DNA from: Bacteroidales bacterium Bact_23
Lineage (GTDB): Bacteria; Bacteroidota; Bacteroidia; Bacteroidales; Lentimicrobiaceae
Direction of reading: 5' to 3'
NCBI GenBank assembly: GCA_001603685.1
Contig: LUZO01000273.1
Location: forward strand, 1 to 6,407
Length of the DNA: 6,407 bases
Positions 6,122 through 6,407 of this stretch are shown here, in pieces. The notes below the pieces were generated by a model. It had not been told where the DNA came from. It did no database searches and saw nothing but the letters and a program-made list of their open reading frames with translations. The stretch's first letter is position 1; each line of letters starts with the position of its first letter. Both the position numbers and the translations under genes were made by a program.

Positions 6122-6345
6122 GAATGACTTTTCTGAAATTACACCCGGCCCAAAATTTTAGCTTTATCCTTTATTTCAAGAATTCCAAAAAGGTAACTTC
6201 CGATTACCATATCGAACTCTAAAATCCCCCAAAATCCTGATCCTCAATGGGTGCCATTTACATCCATTACTTTTGGACAATCCTATGGTCCGCTGAAACC
6301 GATATTTTGTCTGTCCGCAAGCTGAACGGCCGGGTTAAAACGGCG

Positions 6346-6375
6346 CAAAATTATGGAATAGCCAATATTTTGCAA
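6346..6375 (-). promoter_or_regulatory. Bacteroidota-type promoter for the histidine kinase gene
   Basis: On the minus strand, TTG (6375-6373) is followed after 19 bases by TAATTTTG (6353-6346). The second element matches TAnnTTTG exactly and the spacing is right. Transcription would start near 6339 and leave a leader of about 300 bases before the kinase ATG at 6030. The call rests on motif and spacing only. Confidence 0.5.
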
Positions 6376-6407
6376 CCATAATCAGAAGAAACGGGCAATC
6401 AATGATG

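Larger units (their letters stand above)
6031..6407. other. Intergenic region upstream of the histidine kinase gene
   Basis: This stretch has no convincing gene. Reading toward the kinase it holds a promoter-like element (6375-6346), a leader with two interleaved inverted repeats (6055-6137) and the kinase ribosome binding site (6037-6044). The longest small ORFs I noticed are a 44-codon plus-strand ORF (6247-6381) and a 23-codon minus-strand ORF from an ATG (6210-6139); neither has a ribosome binding site or a recognisable motif. Two ATGs at the right edge (6402 and 6405) could begin a plus-strand gene outside the window, which would make this a divergent intergenic region. Confidence 0.6.

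Noticed and set aside
6139..6210. A 23-codon minus-strand ORF (33 codons without an ATG requirement) in the kinase leader.
   Set aside because: It has no ribosome binding site and no recognisable similarity; this length is expected by chance in A/T-rich DNA.
6402..6407. Tandem ATGs at the right edge as the start of a plus-strand gene.
   Set aside because: Only two codons are visible, so coding cannot be judged.

Overview
The window looks like chromosomal DNA from a member of the Bacteroidota. Base composition is roughly half G+C. Most starts lack a Shine-Dalgarno sequence and are preceded by A/T-rich DNA. At least two intergenic regions carry elements close to the Bacteroidota promoter pattern (an upstream TTTG or TTG, then TAnnTTTG about 19-20 bases later). 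I cannot name a genus from sequence alone. No mobile element, tRNA, rRNA or CRISPR array is visible.

Layout, left to right. Bases 1-54 are probably the last 17 codons of an upstream gene that I do not recognise. Bases 73-720 encode a Prx6-type peroxiredoxin with a C-terminal Cys pair, followed by a strong intrinsic terminator. Next is katG (best start 917, end 3127), a bifunctional catalase-peroxidase with every heme-pocket and adduct residue in place, also closed by a strong terminator. Then comes nfo (3244-4089), endonuclease IV, with all nine metal ligands at the same residue numbers as I recall for the E. coli enzyme. A 297-base gap holds a good promoter followed about 30 bases later by a terminator-like hairpin. 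It precedes a stand-alone receiver-domain response regulator (4387-4794). A soluble PAS histidine kinase (4819-6030, minus strand) converges on it with a 24-base gap. The last 377 bases are the upstream region of the kinase: a good minus-strand promoter, a leader of about 300 bases with two interleaved inverted repeats, and a clear Shine-Dalgarno sequence.

How it fits together: the first three genes form an oxidative-stress block. The peroxiredoxin and KatG remove peroxides, and Nfo repairs the abasic sites and blocked 3' ends that oxidants leave in DNA. Strong terminators after the peroxiredoxin gene and katG suggest separate transcription units rather than one operon. The kinase has a cysteine-rich PAS domain (C86, C96, C102, C105, plus C114 and C125) and no membrane segment, so it could be a cytoplasmic redox or metal sensor. 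The neighbouring response regulator has no output domain, so any signal must pass through another protein. A link between this two-component pair and the peroxide-defence genes is inference from proximity and the Cys motif only.
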